A stretch of 64,000 nt of DNA from Opitutales bacterium (lineage in GTDB: Bacteria > Verrucomicrobiota > Verrucomicrobiia > Opitutales > JABSRG01), in the NCBI GenBank assembly GCA_028280845.1, contig JANQKZ010000035.1, positions 124,001 through 188,000 of the forward strand, written 5' to 3'. Positions 55,176-64,000 of this stretch are shown here, piece by piece. The translations under genes and the position numbers were made by a program. Numbering within the stretch: position 1 is the stretch's first letter; each line of letters begins with the position of its first letter. A model generated the notes under the pieces. It saw only the letters and a list, made by a program, of their open reading frames with translations. It did not search any database and was not told the DNA's origin.

Positions 55176-57392
55176 TTACTCCTCTAACAAGACATACAAC
55201 GCATCCGGCGGGAACTGGAGGGAGATCCAATCGCCGACGCGCTGGAAGTCCAATGCTTCCCTAGCGTAACCATTAGCATCGAGCACGGTGGCTTTGGAAA
55301 TTGAGGCATTGTTCAAGTCAATCCGGGTCTGGTTTTGCCTGGGGCTCCAGGGAGGGGTTCCCACGTGATCAATTTGATAACCTTCGATTGGTCCGGTGTC
55401 TTCCGTCTCTAAGGTTGCCGGGCTTTCTTTCCAACCTTTGGGCCGGGTTACAGTACCTGTTTGGAGCAGGATTCTTTTCGAATCGACCAGAGGTTGCTCG
55501 TCCATTGAAACCGCCATGACCGTGCCATATTCATTTTTGGAGTGTATTCTTAAATCACGGGTATTGACGATCCCTCCGACATCGTGGAAAAAAGCCGCGG
55601 TCCCCTGGAAACAGGGTGTATCGACGATGCAGACCCCCTGTTTAAAATTGAGCAGGACCTCGTCGGTTAAGCTGCGAATCGTGCCGGACTCCCGATTGAT
55701 ATAACGGCTCAGGTCCACGGTTTCGGTTTGGGATCGGGTTGCGTCCAACTCCACCTTGACCGGTCCAACGAGGAAGGCCAGCGGGTCGATCTCTCCTCCT
55801 TTTTCCATGTCAGATTGGGTGTAACTGGAATCCCGATTAGGATCGAATCCCTGTTCCTCTGAGGGCTGGGCGGGAACACGGTCCAGCAAGTCGGCCTTTG
55901 TTCGCCTTTCCAAGACCGCCGGTGTGGCCGCCTCGGTGATATACCCCAGCCGATGGGCAAGAGCCGGGGCGGGAAACTGTCCGGCAAATTGCGGAACATT
56001 GGCATGCCATTTGTGGATGCTGCCGGGGTAGCTGCTTATCGAGGCATCCCGTTTCCATTCCACGCTGTCCGAGCTGAAAAAGAAGGCGCTATCAAAACCG
56101 GTGAGTCCCATGTAGGCAGCAGCGACAAAGGGGCCCTCGACCTGCCACGGGTTGGGGGCCACCCATGTGGTTTCCGTCAACAGGAAGGGAAACCCCCTGG
56201 GTGCTCTTACTGATACCGGTAATGCGAGCGGATTCTTTAACGTGGACAGGGGAACATAGCGATCCCCTGCCTCAATCCTCCAGCCAGGTGCGGCCCCTAC
56301 ATGGGGGCCGGTGACAAAACGATTCACGGCCATGACTTCCAGGCCGGCATAGGTATACCGTTCCAGGTCATCGAGTGTAGGGGAGTGGGCGGTTCTCCAA
56401 TTACAGGCATTGAGCAGCTGTTGGCAGCCGACCTCATCCCTGAGGAATCCGGCCATTTCATCATAAAACCGGCGCTGGATTTCGACCATGTATTCCATTT
56501 GATCGCGCAAGCGTAGACCATCCGGCCCCTCTTTGGCATTCATCAGTACATGCAGTCCCTGCATGGCCAGTACACCCTCATCGATGGAGTCTCCCTCGAT
56601 TGCCCCGCCCCATTTGGAAAGGGCCTTTGGGAGGGAGCCATAGCGCTGCGTGACCCAATCGGAAAACTGGGCGCCGACCACTTTGAGCTGCCGGGGGGTT
56701 AGGGCATTAAAGGTCCAAAACAGAATGCTGTCCTCGTTGTGCACCTGGATGACAGCCACCGACGGGTCATCCTTGATCGCCATCCCGGTGTAGGGGTTAA
56801 CCGTTCCATAGATTTTCCGGAACCAATCCTTGTAGGCCTGCTGCAGGTGCTCTTCCCAGAAGACCATACTGTATGGCATGTCGCCTTCTCTCTGTCCCCA
56901 ATCCGATTGAAATTCGACCTCATGCCCCCAGTAAGGGGTGAGGAAGAGGTAAATACCGTGCTGCTTCGCCACAGCCACATGCCGGTGCATAACATCCAGT
57001 TGTTTCGGGTTAATGGTGGACAGGGGTTTGTCGGGATCCAGCAATGGCAACTGCCCAAAGACTCGAACCAGGTTGACCCCGCGTTTGGCCAGAAACCGAT
57101 AGAAGGACTCAATTTCCTCCAGGGTCCAAGCCGGTACCGGATGCAGGTCGATGCGGGTGCAGGCGGACCAGAATCGCAGGGGTCGGCCATCGCCCCGGAC
57201 AAAAGACTCTCCATCCTCGGACAAAGCGACAAATCCGTGCTGGCCAGCCTCTGCTTCATTGAGGTAACGCAGATCCAACATAGCCTCATCGAGGAATCTA
57301 TCCTCACCCGGGTTGAAGGACCACTCCCGGGCGGTTACAAAGTGGACTGCGCCGGCCACACAAAGAGAAAGAATGAGGGTAATTTTCATCAT
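55176..57392 (-). CDS. exported TIM-barrel glycoside hydrolase (GH5/clan GH-A-like)
   Basis: Signal peptide; FYRFLAKRGVNLVRVFGQLPL, AVIQVHNEDSILFW, FLLTETTWVAPN. Confidence 0.78.
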   Translation of the reverse strand: MMKITLILSLCVAGAVHFVTAREWSFNPGEDRFLDEAMLDLRYLNEAEAGQHGFVALSEDGESFVRGDGRPLRFWSACTRIDLHPVPAWTLEEIESFYRFLAKRGVNLVRVFGQLPLLDPDKPLSTINPKQLDVMHRHVAVAKQHGIYLFLTPYWGHEVEFQSDWGQREGDMPYSMVFWEEHLQQAYKDWFRKIYGTVNPYTGMAIKDDPSVAVIQVHNEDSILFWTFNALTPRQLKVVGAQFSDWVTQRYGSLPKALSKWGGAIEGDSIDEGVLAMQGLHVLMNAKEGPDGLRLRDQMEYMVEIQRRFYDEMAGFLRDEVGCQQLLNACNWRTAHSPTLDDLERYTYAGLEVMAVNRFVTGPHVGAAPGWRIEAGDRYVPLSTLKNPLALPVSVRAPRGFPFLLTETTWVAPNPWQVEGPFVAAAYMGLTGFDSAFFFSSDSVEWKRDASISSYPGSIHKWHANVPQFAGQFPAPALAHRLGYITEAATPAVLERRTKADLLDRVPAQPSEEQGFDPNRDSSYTQSDMEKGGEIDPLAFLVGPVKVELDATRSQTETVDLSRYINRESGTIRSLTDEVLLNFKQGVCIVDTPCFQGTAAFFHDVGGIVNTRDLRIHSKNEYGTVMAVSMDEQPLVDSKRILLQTGTVTRPKGWKESPATLETEDTGPIEGYQIDHVGTPPWSPRQNQTRIDLNNASISKATVLDANGYAREALDFQRVGDWISLQFPPDALYVLLEE

Positions 57393-57552
57393 GGGGTGAT
57401 CCCTAGTTCAGCGATGGAAGCTAACGGAGGCAAAATCCTATCTGTATAAGTAATTGCCGGGCTTTATAAAAAATTGCCCACCGGAACCCGCTTCACTCCA
57501 TCAGGGGTGACCTTTTGGCAACGACGATACCGGAAGAATCTCTGCATAACTC

Positions 57553-58332
57553 TTATTTTTTTCCCTTTAGCTCGAGTGAGTCCTGCTGTCCTGCGGCCCA
57601 GGCGATGCCGCCGTAGATGTGTTGGAGGAAGAGCTCGTTTCGGTAGGCCTCGGGGATGTGGCCGATGGCGGTGTAGAATACACGGGCGCCTTCGAATTCA
57701 TGGTGCCAGGCGATGGGATGCCAGTCGCCCATGTTGTTGTCAGCGTCGGGGACATAAGTGCTCTCGTCTACGGTGAGGACGACGTTCAGGTGGTCGGGGA
57801 AGGGCGGTTTAAAGACATACCATTCATCGGTCCACAGCCACTTGGCGGGCAAGTGCAGGCAGGCGGGGAAGCCGGGCTCCTCCGTGGTCAGTACGCCGGT
57901 CTGTTTGGGGGGATGGCCGTTGAAGGGGCTGCCGATCAGTTTCTCAAACCAGGGCCAGGGGGTAGGCATGTTCCGGGTGGCGCTGGCGGCATGCACACCG
58001 ACAATGCCCCCGCCGTTGTGGACGAACTCCTTAAACTCGGCACGCTTGTTTTCATCGAGCCAAGTGGCGTTGGCGCTGATGAAAACAATCACGTCGTAGT
58101 CGGCAAAGGTCAGTTTGGCGAAATCCTTGGCCCGGTCCACGAAGGTGAGCTCGAAAAAGTGGAGTTCGGCCAGCTTCTCGAAAGACTCTTTGGCCACCGG
58201 CACATTCCGGTAGTGCCATTCATCATAGGCATCGGCAAACACCAGAACCTTGAACTGGTTGGCTTGGAGGCAGAGGACCGGGAAGAGGAATAGAAGGCCA
58301 AGTAAGCAGGATCGGGTGGGGTAGCGGTTCAT
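57553..58332 (-). CDS. ThuA domain-containing protein
   Basis: NQFKVLVFADAYDEWHYR...FVHNGGGIVGVHAASAT...ADNNMGDWHPIAWHHEFEGARVFYTAIGH. Confidence 0.93.
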   Translation of the reverse strand: MNRYPTRSCLLGLLFLFPVLCLQANQFKVLVFADAYDEWHYRNVPVAKESFEKLAELHFFELTFVDRAKDFAKLTFADYDVIVFISANATWLDENKRAEFKEFVHNGGGIVGVHAASATRNMPTPWPWFEKLIGSPFNGHPPKQTGVLTTEEPGFPACLHLPAKWLWTDEWYVFKPPFPDHLNVVLTVDESTYVPDADNNMGDWHPIAWHHEFEGARVFYTAIGHIPEAYRNELFLQHIYGGIAWAAGQQDSLELKGKK

Positions 58333-58505
58333 GCACTCTTACTAGTGGTATTCAATAAGGAAGGCAATGCGTTTGCATCAACATAACGGGAGGTATGCTC
58401 AATCGCTTCCTGTGGCCCAGTTCAATCCATGGGTATATCGGGATCGCCCAAGGGAGACCCCTGCCGGATCGATGGACTTTGAACAGTTAGGGAGTGAGCC
58501 GTCGG

Positions 58506-59435
58506 TTATTGCCTTGGTGTGTCGTCGGCTTCGAGATCACCGAGGGCGTATTGGATGCCGGCCAGGGTAAATTCCAATAAGGCGGGGTCCCAGAAGACAT
58601 GAGCGTTGTGGCCGAAACCGTTGTAGAAGACACGGCCCTGGCCGTAACTGCGGATCCAGCCTATGGGGAAATCCATGTCATCCTGGCGGACGGGCAGGAC
58701 CCGGCTTGGGGAAACTGTATTCGCTACATCGATACTGAGGAGAATGCGCAGCTTGTCGCGAAAGACCGGCTCCTGAAGCTGGAAGGCCTGGTCGGCGATT
58801 TGGAAGGATTTTCCGCCGAAGGCGGCGGTAATGGGGCTGTCCTTGTCCTCCACCTGAATCATCATGGGTTCGCCGTTCCAGGGGTGTCCTCCGTTTTCGG
58901 TGCCGCCCAGCATCTGGCCAAAGGCGGGCCACTGGTCGTAGACGGGGTATTGGACGAAAGTGGCAATGGCATCGTGGATGCCGATGAGCCCTTTCCCGCT
59001 GGCGACAAACTCCAGTAGGGATTGTTTGAGCTCTTCGTCCTCCCACAGCACGCCGACAGAGTTGAGAAAGCACACCGCGTCAAATTGCCGGAGTGTATCC
59101 GGGCGAAACATCTCCACATCGTTGCTGAAGACGGCCTCGTAGGCTCCGGTTTGCTTCCCCATCTGGTCAAAGGCGTAGTTATGCACCGGGATGATCGCAT
59201 GGGAGGAGCCTTGCCAGGGCATCCCGTCGCGCATCGCGAGGTTGGTCACGAGGATGCGGCGTGGTTTCCCCGGTTCGGCGGGGGCTTCTTTCGGCAAGGC
59301 TGCATCAATCAGGGCTTTGTGTTCCGGTTTGAGGTCATCCGCGGAGAGGGCAGGTCCCATTACGAGCAAACCGGCAAGAACGAGCCTGAAGGAGATTTTT
59401 TGCCAGCGTTGGAGTAGTGAGTGGTTTCGGGGCAT
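58506..59435 (-). CDS. ThuA domain-containing protein (second, divergent copy)
   Basis: VASGKGLIGIHDAIATF...FPIGWIRSYGQGRVFYNGFGHNAHVFWDPALLEFTLAGIQYALGDL; start chosen at an internal ATG, 59453 also possible. Confidence 0.88.
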   Translation of the reverse strand: MPRNHSLLQRWQKISFRLVLAGLLVMGPALSADDLKPEHKALIDAALPKEAPAEPGKPRRILVTNLAMRDGMPWQGSSHAIIPVHNYAFDQMGKQTGAYEAVFSNDVEMFRPDTLRQFDAVCFLNSVGVLWEDEELKQSLLEFVASGKGLIGIHDAIATFVQYPVYDQWPAFGQMLGGTENGGHPWNGEPMMIQVEDKDSPITAAFGGKSFQIADQAFQLQEPVFRDKLRILLSIDVANTVSPSRVLPVRQDDMDFPIGWIRSYGQGRVFYNGFGHNAHVFWDPALLEFTLAGIQYALGDLEADDTPRQ

Positions 59436-59869
59436 TTGATTAAATATATTCATCCTGTTTCTGATGTGCCACATAAACCTTTTGAGGGCCAAAGGAATCG
59501 TTTCCAATTTCTCAAAAAAGAATACAGAGGGATAGCTAGACAGATTTCTCATAGGGGGGTTGCCCCGGAGGTGACAGCCTGTTGCCTTCCCTTGACTAGG
59601 TTTACCGTTTTTTTGACTGCCAACGCATTTTATTCATCGCCTTGGTTCGGTGGAGCATTAGCCTTTGCAGGGGAAAGCGATTGCGTAGAAAAGGTGTTTG
59701 AGAATTATTGACCCCTATGAGCCCCATCAAGCCGACTCCTCAGGTTCGCATGGGTTTATACTCCATTAGGCATTCCTATTGTTGAGCCAAAAACATTAAG
59801 TATTCCGGAAGCTGGACACGCCCATAGACGATCTTTCCTGAGACAGTAACCCGTTAATCCGCATATATC

Positions 59870-61039
59870 ATTACAGCATTAATTGGAGTCTTCTTTCACT
59901 GGCTGGGGGGTCTTGCCTCCGGTTCATTTTATGTCCCTTACCGAAGGGTGCGCAACTGGTCCTGGGAGACCTATTGGCTGGTGGGTGGAATTGCTGCCTG
60001 GTTATTGTCGCCCTGGGTGTTCGCCCTCAGTTTGACTACGGGGCCCGTCGAGATCTTACAGCAAATCGCTTTCTCGGATATTATGAAGACCTACTTCTGT
60101 GGGGTATGCTGGGGCTTGGGGGGGCTGACCTTTGGCTTGAGCATGCGCTATCTGGGTATGTCGCTCGGCATGGCGATTGCCCTGGGGTATTGTGCGGCCT
60201 TTGGGACCTTGATTCCCCCGATTGTTGACGGATCTTTTGTGCCCTCGGTCTGGGTTCCTTTTCATGGGAAAATTGTGCTCCTGGGAATCCTGGTTTGTTT
60301 GTTGGGAATCGCCATTGCGGGTAAAGCGGGCATTGAAAAGGAGAAGGGCATGACAGAAGCTGCCAAAAAGGCGGCGATCCAGGAGTTTAACTTCCCCAAG
60401 GGGCTTTTGGTTGCCACGTTTTCCGGAATCATGAGCGCCTTTTTTGCGTTTGGGTTTAAGGCCGGAACGCCCATTGTGGAAAAATCCATGGAATTGGGTA
60501 CTCCGTCACACTGGAGTGGGCTGGTTACCCTCATCGTCATCCTGGCAGGCGGTTTGACCACCAATTTTATCTGGTGCCTCGTGCTCAACTTGAAGAACCG
60601 AACGGGGTATGAGTATTTTGCCCGTTACCAGCGTCATGCTGCCCACGGGAAGCCCCTATCCGCCATCGAAACCCCCACGATTGCCCAGGGTAAAGAAACC
60701 GCTTCGGGGTTGGAGCCACAGGCGGATGTGTCCGCCTCGAAGATCCCGGTGCTGAATAACTATTTCTTCAGTATGCTCGCCGGGCTTGTCTGGTATTTGC
60801 AGTTTTTCTTTTACCAGATCGGAGAGTCCAAGATGGGGGCATTCAAGTTCTCCAGTTGGACCCTGCATATGGCATCGATCATCATCTTCAGCTCGCTGTG
60901 GGGGCTGTTCCTGGGAGAGTGGAAAGGATCCAGCAGAAAGGCACGGGCCTTATTGTTCATGGGCCTGGGCACATTGATTGGTTCCACCCTTATAGTTGGT
61001 ATTGGGAATTGGATCGGGGCGGTCAGCCTATCGCATTGA
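59870..61039 (+). CDS. rhaT: L-rhamnose/proton symporter RhaT family; conserved N-terminus lies upstream of the first canonical start
   Basis: LGGLASGSFYVPYRRVRNWSWETYWLVGG N-terminus in frame from 59858; VWYLQFFFYQIGESKMG; IIFSSLWGLFLGEWKG; ORF track starts at GTG 59948. Confidence 0.85.
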   Translation: MTALIGVFFHWLGGLASGSFYVPYRRVRNWSWETYWLVGGIAAWLLSPWVFALSLTTGPVEILQQIAFSDIMKTYFCGVCWGLGGLTFGLSMRYLGMSLGMAIALGYCAAFGTLIPPIVDGSFVPSVWVPFHGKIVLLGILVCLLGIAIAGKAGIEKEKGMTEAAKKAAIQEFNFPKGLLVATFSGIMSAFFAFGFKAGTPIVEKSMELGTPSHWSGLVTLIVILAGGLTTNFIWCLVLNLKNRTGYEYFARYQRHAAHGKPLSAIETPTIAQGKETASGLEPQADVSASKIPVLNNYFFSMLAGLVWYLQFFFYQIGESKMGAFKFSSWTLHMASIIIFSSLWGLFLGEWKGSSRKARALLFMGLGTLIGSTLIVGIGNWIGAVSLSH

Positions 61040-61118
61040 GTCGTTTTTCCCCATCCGCTCCAGCTTGGGGAAACGTATTTCGATGCGCGGGTATGCCAGG
61101 ATCGCCCGGGGGCGATCC

Positions 61119-62219
61119 CTAACTTTCCGATTTCTCTTTTGGGATGTGGAGTTTTGGAGTGTAGTGGGGTGGTTTCGGACCAACTGAGGTGCCGCCGGCT
61201 ATGGTCTGTTGGAGTTTGTTTTGGAAAAAGGTGTACGGGAAGGGCACGGGGGGGGCGCTGACGGTGTTGAGCTTTTTGAGTAGCTCGGACGGGATCTCAA
61301 AACTGAGGGCGGCGAGGTTGTCCTCGAGTTGTTTCATTTTGGTGGCGCCGATGAGGATGGAGGCGACGCCCGGGCGGTTGGCTACCCAGTTGAGGGCGAC
61401 CTGGGCCATGGATTTTCCCAGCTCGTTGGCTACGCCTTCGAGGGTGGAAAGAATCTCCAGGTTCTTTGGGGAAAAGCGATTGGCGACCGGTTCGCCGTGG
61501 TTCTGGATGGTCACCTGCCGTCCCTCCCCTTTGACCCCGCTGTGCGTGGTTCTGTATTTACCGGAGAGGATACCGCCCGCGAGAGGGGACCATGCAGTGA
61601 TACCTGTTCCTGTTTCCTGCCCCATGGGGACAAACTCGTGCTCGATGTTGCGTTCGAGCAGGGAGTATTCGAGTTGGATGGAGGAAACCCTTTCGTATCC
61701 TCGCAGTTCGGCTATGGATTGGGCCCGGGCGGCATACCACGCGGGGACATCGGACAAACCAACATAGCGGATTTTTCCTGAGCTGATAAGGTCATCAAAG
61801 GCGCGCATGACTTCCTCCGCAGGCGTCAGCTGATCCCATGCATGCATGATATAGAGATCGATGTATTCGGTGCGGAGGCGTTTCAAGGATCCCTCTACAG
61901 CCCGCATCATATTTTTGCGGCCGTTTCCTCCGGCATTCGGGTTTCCCGGTTCCGCGTTGAAGGTGAACTTGGTGGCAAGCACAACCTTGTCGCGGACTTT
62001 ACGATCTTTCATCAGCTTGCCGAGGATGCGTTCACTGCTGCCGTTGGTGTAGAGGTCCGCGGTGTCGAGGAAATTGCCCCCGGCTTCCAGGTAGTGATCG
62101 AAGATTTCACCGGACGCGGATTCCTCGGTGCCCCAGCCCCAGTCTTTCCCAAAAGTCATGGTACCGAGGCAGAGTCGGGTGACGCGCAGACCTGTTTTGC
62201 CAAGTGTGTAATAATTCAT
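61119..62219 (-). CDS. aldo/keto reductase
   Basis: LGKTGLRVTRLCLGTMTFG; TKFTFNAEPGNPNAGGNGRKNMMRAVEGSLKRLRTEYIDLYIMHAWD. Confidence 0.95.
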   Translation of the reverse strand: MNYYTLGKTGLRVTRLCLGTMTFGKDWGWGTEESASGEIFDHYLEAGGNFLDTADLYTNGSSERILGKLMKDRKVRDKVVLATKFTFNAEPGNPNAGGNGRKNMMRAVEGSLKRLRTEYIDLYIMHAWDQLTPAEEVMRAFDDLISSGKIRYVGLSDVPAWYAARAQSIAELRGYERVSSIQLEYSLLERNIEHEFVPMGQETGTGITAWSPLAGGILSGKYRTTHSGVKGEGRQVTIQNHGEPVANRFSPKNLEILSTLEGVANELGKSMAQVALNWVANRPGVASILIGATKMKQLEDNLAALSFEIPSELLKKLNTVSAPPVPFPYTFFQNKLQQTIAGGTSVGPKPPHYTPKLHIPKEKSES

Positions 62220-62221
62220 GT

Positions 62222-63337
62222 TTACAATTTTGATTGTTCTAAAAGTCGGGCGTAGCGTTCATCTCCTAAAACAGCCTCCAGCATGGCCAGAATATTTGCG
62301 GGTGGGGTGCCGGCCTGGATGGCGTGACTGGGTGCGGCGATGTAACCGCCATGTTCGCCCAGGGTGTAAATAAGTTTGGTGATCTCTGTTTTTATGGTCT
62401 CCGGGGTTGCGGTGGGCAGGAGCTGCTGAACACTGATTGCGCCCTGGAAGCGCAGGTGGGTTCCATAGGTGGAGCTGAGACGCTGCGGGTCCATGCCATC
62501 GCATTCGGTCTGGACGGCCTCCAGAAGGTCGATCCCGGCATCGATTAGGTCCGGGATGATGTCAAAGACGGTCCCGTCGGTATGGTAGGCGATTTTGGCA
62601 TGTGGGAGGATTTCGCGGATATGGGAGGTCAGCTGGTGGTGAAAGGGCTGTATGCGCTTCCGGTAGATTTCAGGCGAGATGAGCAAACTGGTTTGGCAGC
62701 CCAGGTCATCTCCGATCTGCACGATGTCGATATTGCCCTCAAACGCTTCGGCCATGCATCGGGTCCTCTCCTGGAAAAAGTGGGTGATGATGGCCATGGT
62801 CGCCTCCAACCGTTCTGGTTCGGTGTAGAGGTGGATAAGGGCTTCTTCCATGCCGTTCATCCAGCAATAGATTTCGAAGGGATTCCCCCCATCGATACGG
62901 ACCGCATGGTCCAGGTGCGGATCAATATGTGTGTAGATAGAGGGGAGGGACTTGTAAGCAAAATCCGAAGCCCTGGGCCAGGGGTAAGCCTCAATTTCGG
63001 AAAGGGATTCCATTTCCGCCAGGGGGGACCCGCAGATCTCATCTTCATAATGGGCTTCGCCTGAATGAACGCTTCGGGTTTTTATGCCCCAGATAGCCAT
63101 GTAATCCGGTTGCCCCTCACGGACCTTGTCTCCGGTGTAGGGGGCGCGAACCCAATTGATGTCCTCGCTATTTCTCTGGAGTAAATCCCAATCCAGTCCG
63201 AGGGAGATAAACTGTTCCCTAAGGATCTGCCTGCAACGGTAGTTAGGACCGAAGCCCCAGGAAAACGGAGTATCCCCCGTTTTTTCAAAGTGCAGCGCAG
63301 AGAGGACGCGCTCCTTGGATGTTAGTGGAGTTTTCAT
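62222..63337 (-). CDS. uroporphyrinogen decarboxylase (URO-D) family protein
   Basis: TSKERVLSALHFEKTGDTPFSWG; DIVQIGDDLGCQTSLLISPEIYRKRIQPFH; FQGAISVQQLLP. Confidence 0.88.
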   Translation of the reverse strand: MKTPLTSKERVLSALHFEKTGDTPFSWGFGPNYRCRQILREQFISLGLDWDLLQRNSEDINWVRAPYTGDKVREGQPDYMAIWGIKTRSVHSGEAHYEDEICGSPLAEMESLSEIEAYPWPRASDFAYKSLPSIYTHIDPHLDHAVRIDGGNPFEIYCWMNGMEEALIHLYTEPERLEATMAIITHFFQERTRCMAEAFEGNIDIVQIGDDLGCQTSLLISPEIYRKRIQPFHHQLTSHIREILPHAKIAYHTDGTVFDIIPDLIDAGIDLLEAVQTECDGMDPQRLSSTYGTHLRFQGAISVQQLLPTATPETIKTEITKLIYTLGEHGGYIAAPSHAIQAGTPPANILAMLEAVLGDERYARLLEQSKL

Positions 63338-63349
63338 TCAACACTCAGA

Positions 63350-64000
63350 TTAGACTTGAGTGGATCGCAAGGGATTGCCCGGAGAGAAGTCGGCCATGGG
63401 AATGTTGTTCATGGGCAGCCAGGAAGAGTAGGGGGTGCCCACTTCACCGGCACTGCCGAAGTCGCACAGGTTTATGGATTGGCCATCCGCTGCGGTGACT
63501 TGAAAGAGTTGTTGTGGGGGTAACCAGTCCTCCCATGGAATAGGGTTCAAATCGATGGATTTGGCATCGAGGACAGGGGGTTGGAGGAGGTCGGGTCCGG
63601 TGGTTTCCCACTTGTTGTTGCCCCGGGAGACCGGTTCACCCGGAACGGCATGTTCCAGATTATACCGCAGGTCGAAGGTTAGCAGGATGGGGCCCCGGAA
63701 CAGGGAACCGTAACCTTCGCATTTATCTTCGCCCTTCCATACATGGGGGGACAGGTCCAACTCAATGTCGATTCGGTCATGGGTGTGCCACACGCGTGTG
63801 AGCGACAGGTATGATCCGGAATGGACGGCCTCGATTTCCTTCCCTTTGAGGGATACGCGAGTATTCCTCGACCAGTAGGGGATGCGGAGTTTGAGGGTGA
63901 ATTCCTGTGGCCGGGTGGGGGCGAAATGAATGGCAATTTTTCCATCCCGTGGGTAATCCGTCTCCTGGATAATATCCAGAGACTCTCCCGAATCCAGGGG
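63350..64000 (-). CDS. GH127 (beta-L-arabinofuranosidase/DUF1680)-like protein, C-terminal part, cut by window end
   Basis: Frame open to 64000: IAIHFAPTRPQEFTLKLRIPYWSRNTRVSLKGK...GSYLSLTRVWHTHDRIDIELDLSPHVW...GYGSLFRGPILLTFDLRYN. Confidence 0.75.
   Translation of the reverse strand, partial: PLDSGESLDIIQETDYPRDGKIAIHFAPTRPQEFTLKLRIPYWSRNTRVSLKGKEIEAVHSGSYLSLTRVWHTHDRIDIELDLSPHVWKGEDKCEGYGSLFRGPILLTFDLRYNLEHAVPGEPVSRGNNKWETTGPDLLQPPVLDAKSIDLNPIPWEDWLPPQQLFQVTAADGQSINLCDFGSAGEVGTPYSSWLPMNNIPMADFSPGNPLRSTQV

Noticed and set aside
1-64000. CRISPR arrays, tRNA/rRNA genes, intact insertion sequences
   Set aside because: Visual scan found no regularly spaced repeats, no convincing tRNA T-arm context and no transposase signature; a tool run would be needed to exclude tRNAs fully

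Overview
The window looks like a Verrucomicrobiota (Opitutales/Puniceicoccales-like) chromosome segment; that lineage call is inference from protein style (orphan TonB-dependent receptor, PEP-CTERM proteins, many exported GH/ThuA/xylose-isomerase-like proteins). Positions 1-17 kb are mostly core genes: AlgH/YqgE, GNAT, a zinc-free bL36/bL31 pair, thiD-comEC, rarA, lpd, an ABC ATPase, a triple-META protein and queG. Positions 17-31 kb are accessory and catabolic: a large TonB-dependent receptor, a sulfatase, an exported nucleoside hydrolase, GH9, an MBL hydrolase, a clan GH-A glycosidase and an AraC regulator. Positions 31.5-34.6 kb hold two PEP-CTERM proteins, a duplicated intergenic hairpin and an orphan OmpR-type regulator with a probable autoregulatory promoter. 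Positions 35-64 kb are a SusCD-less carbohydrate catabolic region: two paralogous GPH/MFS symporters, GH4, SDR, two Gfo/Idh/MocA, a 2-hydroxyacid dehydrogenase, two paralogous uncharacterised GH-A-like proteins, an (alpha/alpha)-barrel protein, an alpha/beta hydrolase, a nitrilase, GH78, two ThuA proteins, RhaT, AKR, UroD-like and GH127. The best candidate for an undescribed system is the ~16 kb co-directional operon at 38134-54346. I saw no convincing rRNA, tRNA, CRISPR or intact IS element. No database search was possible; all family calls come from reading motifs.
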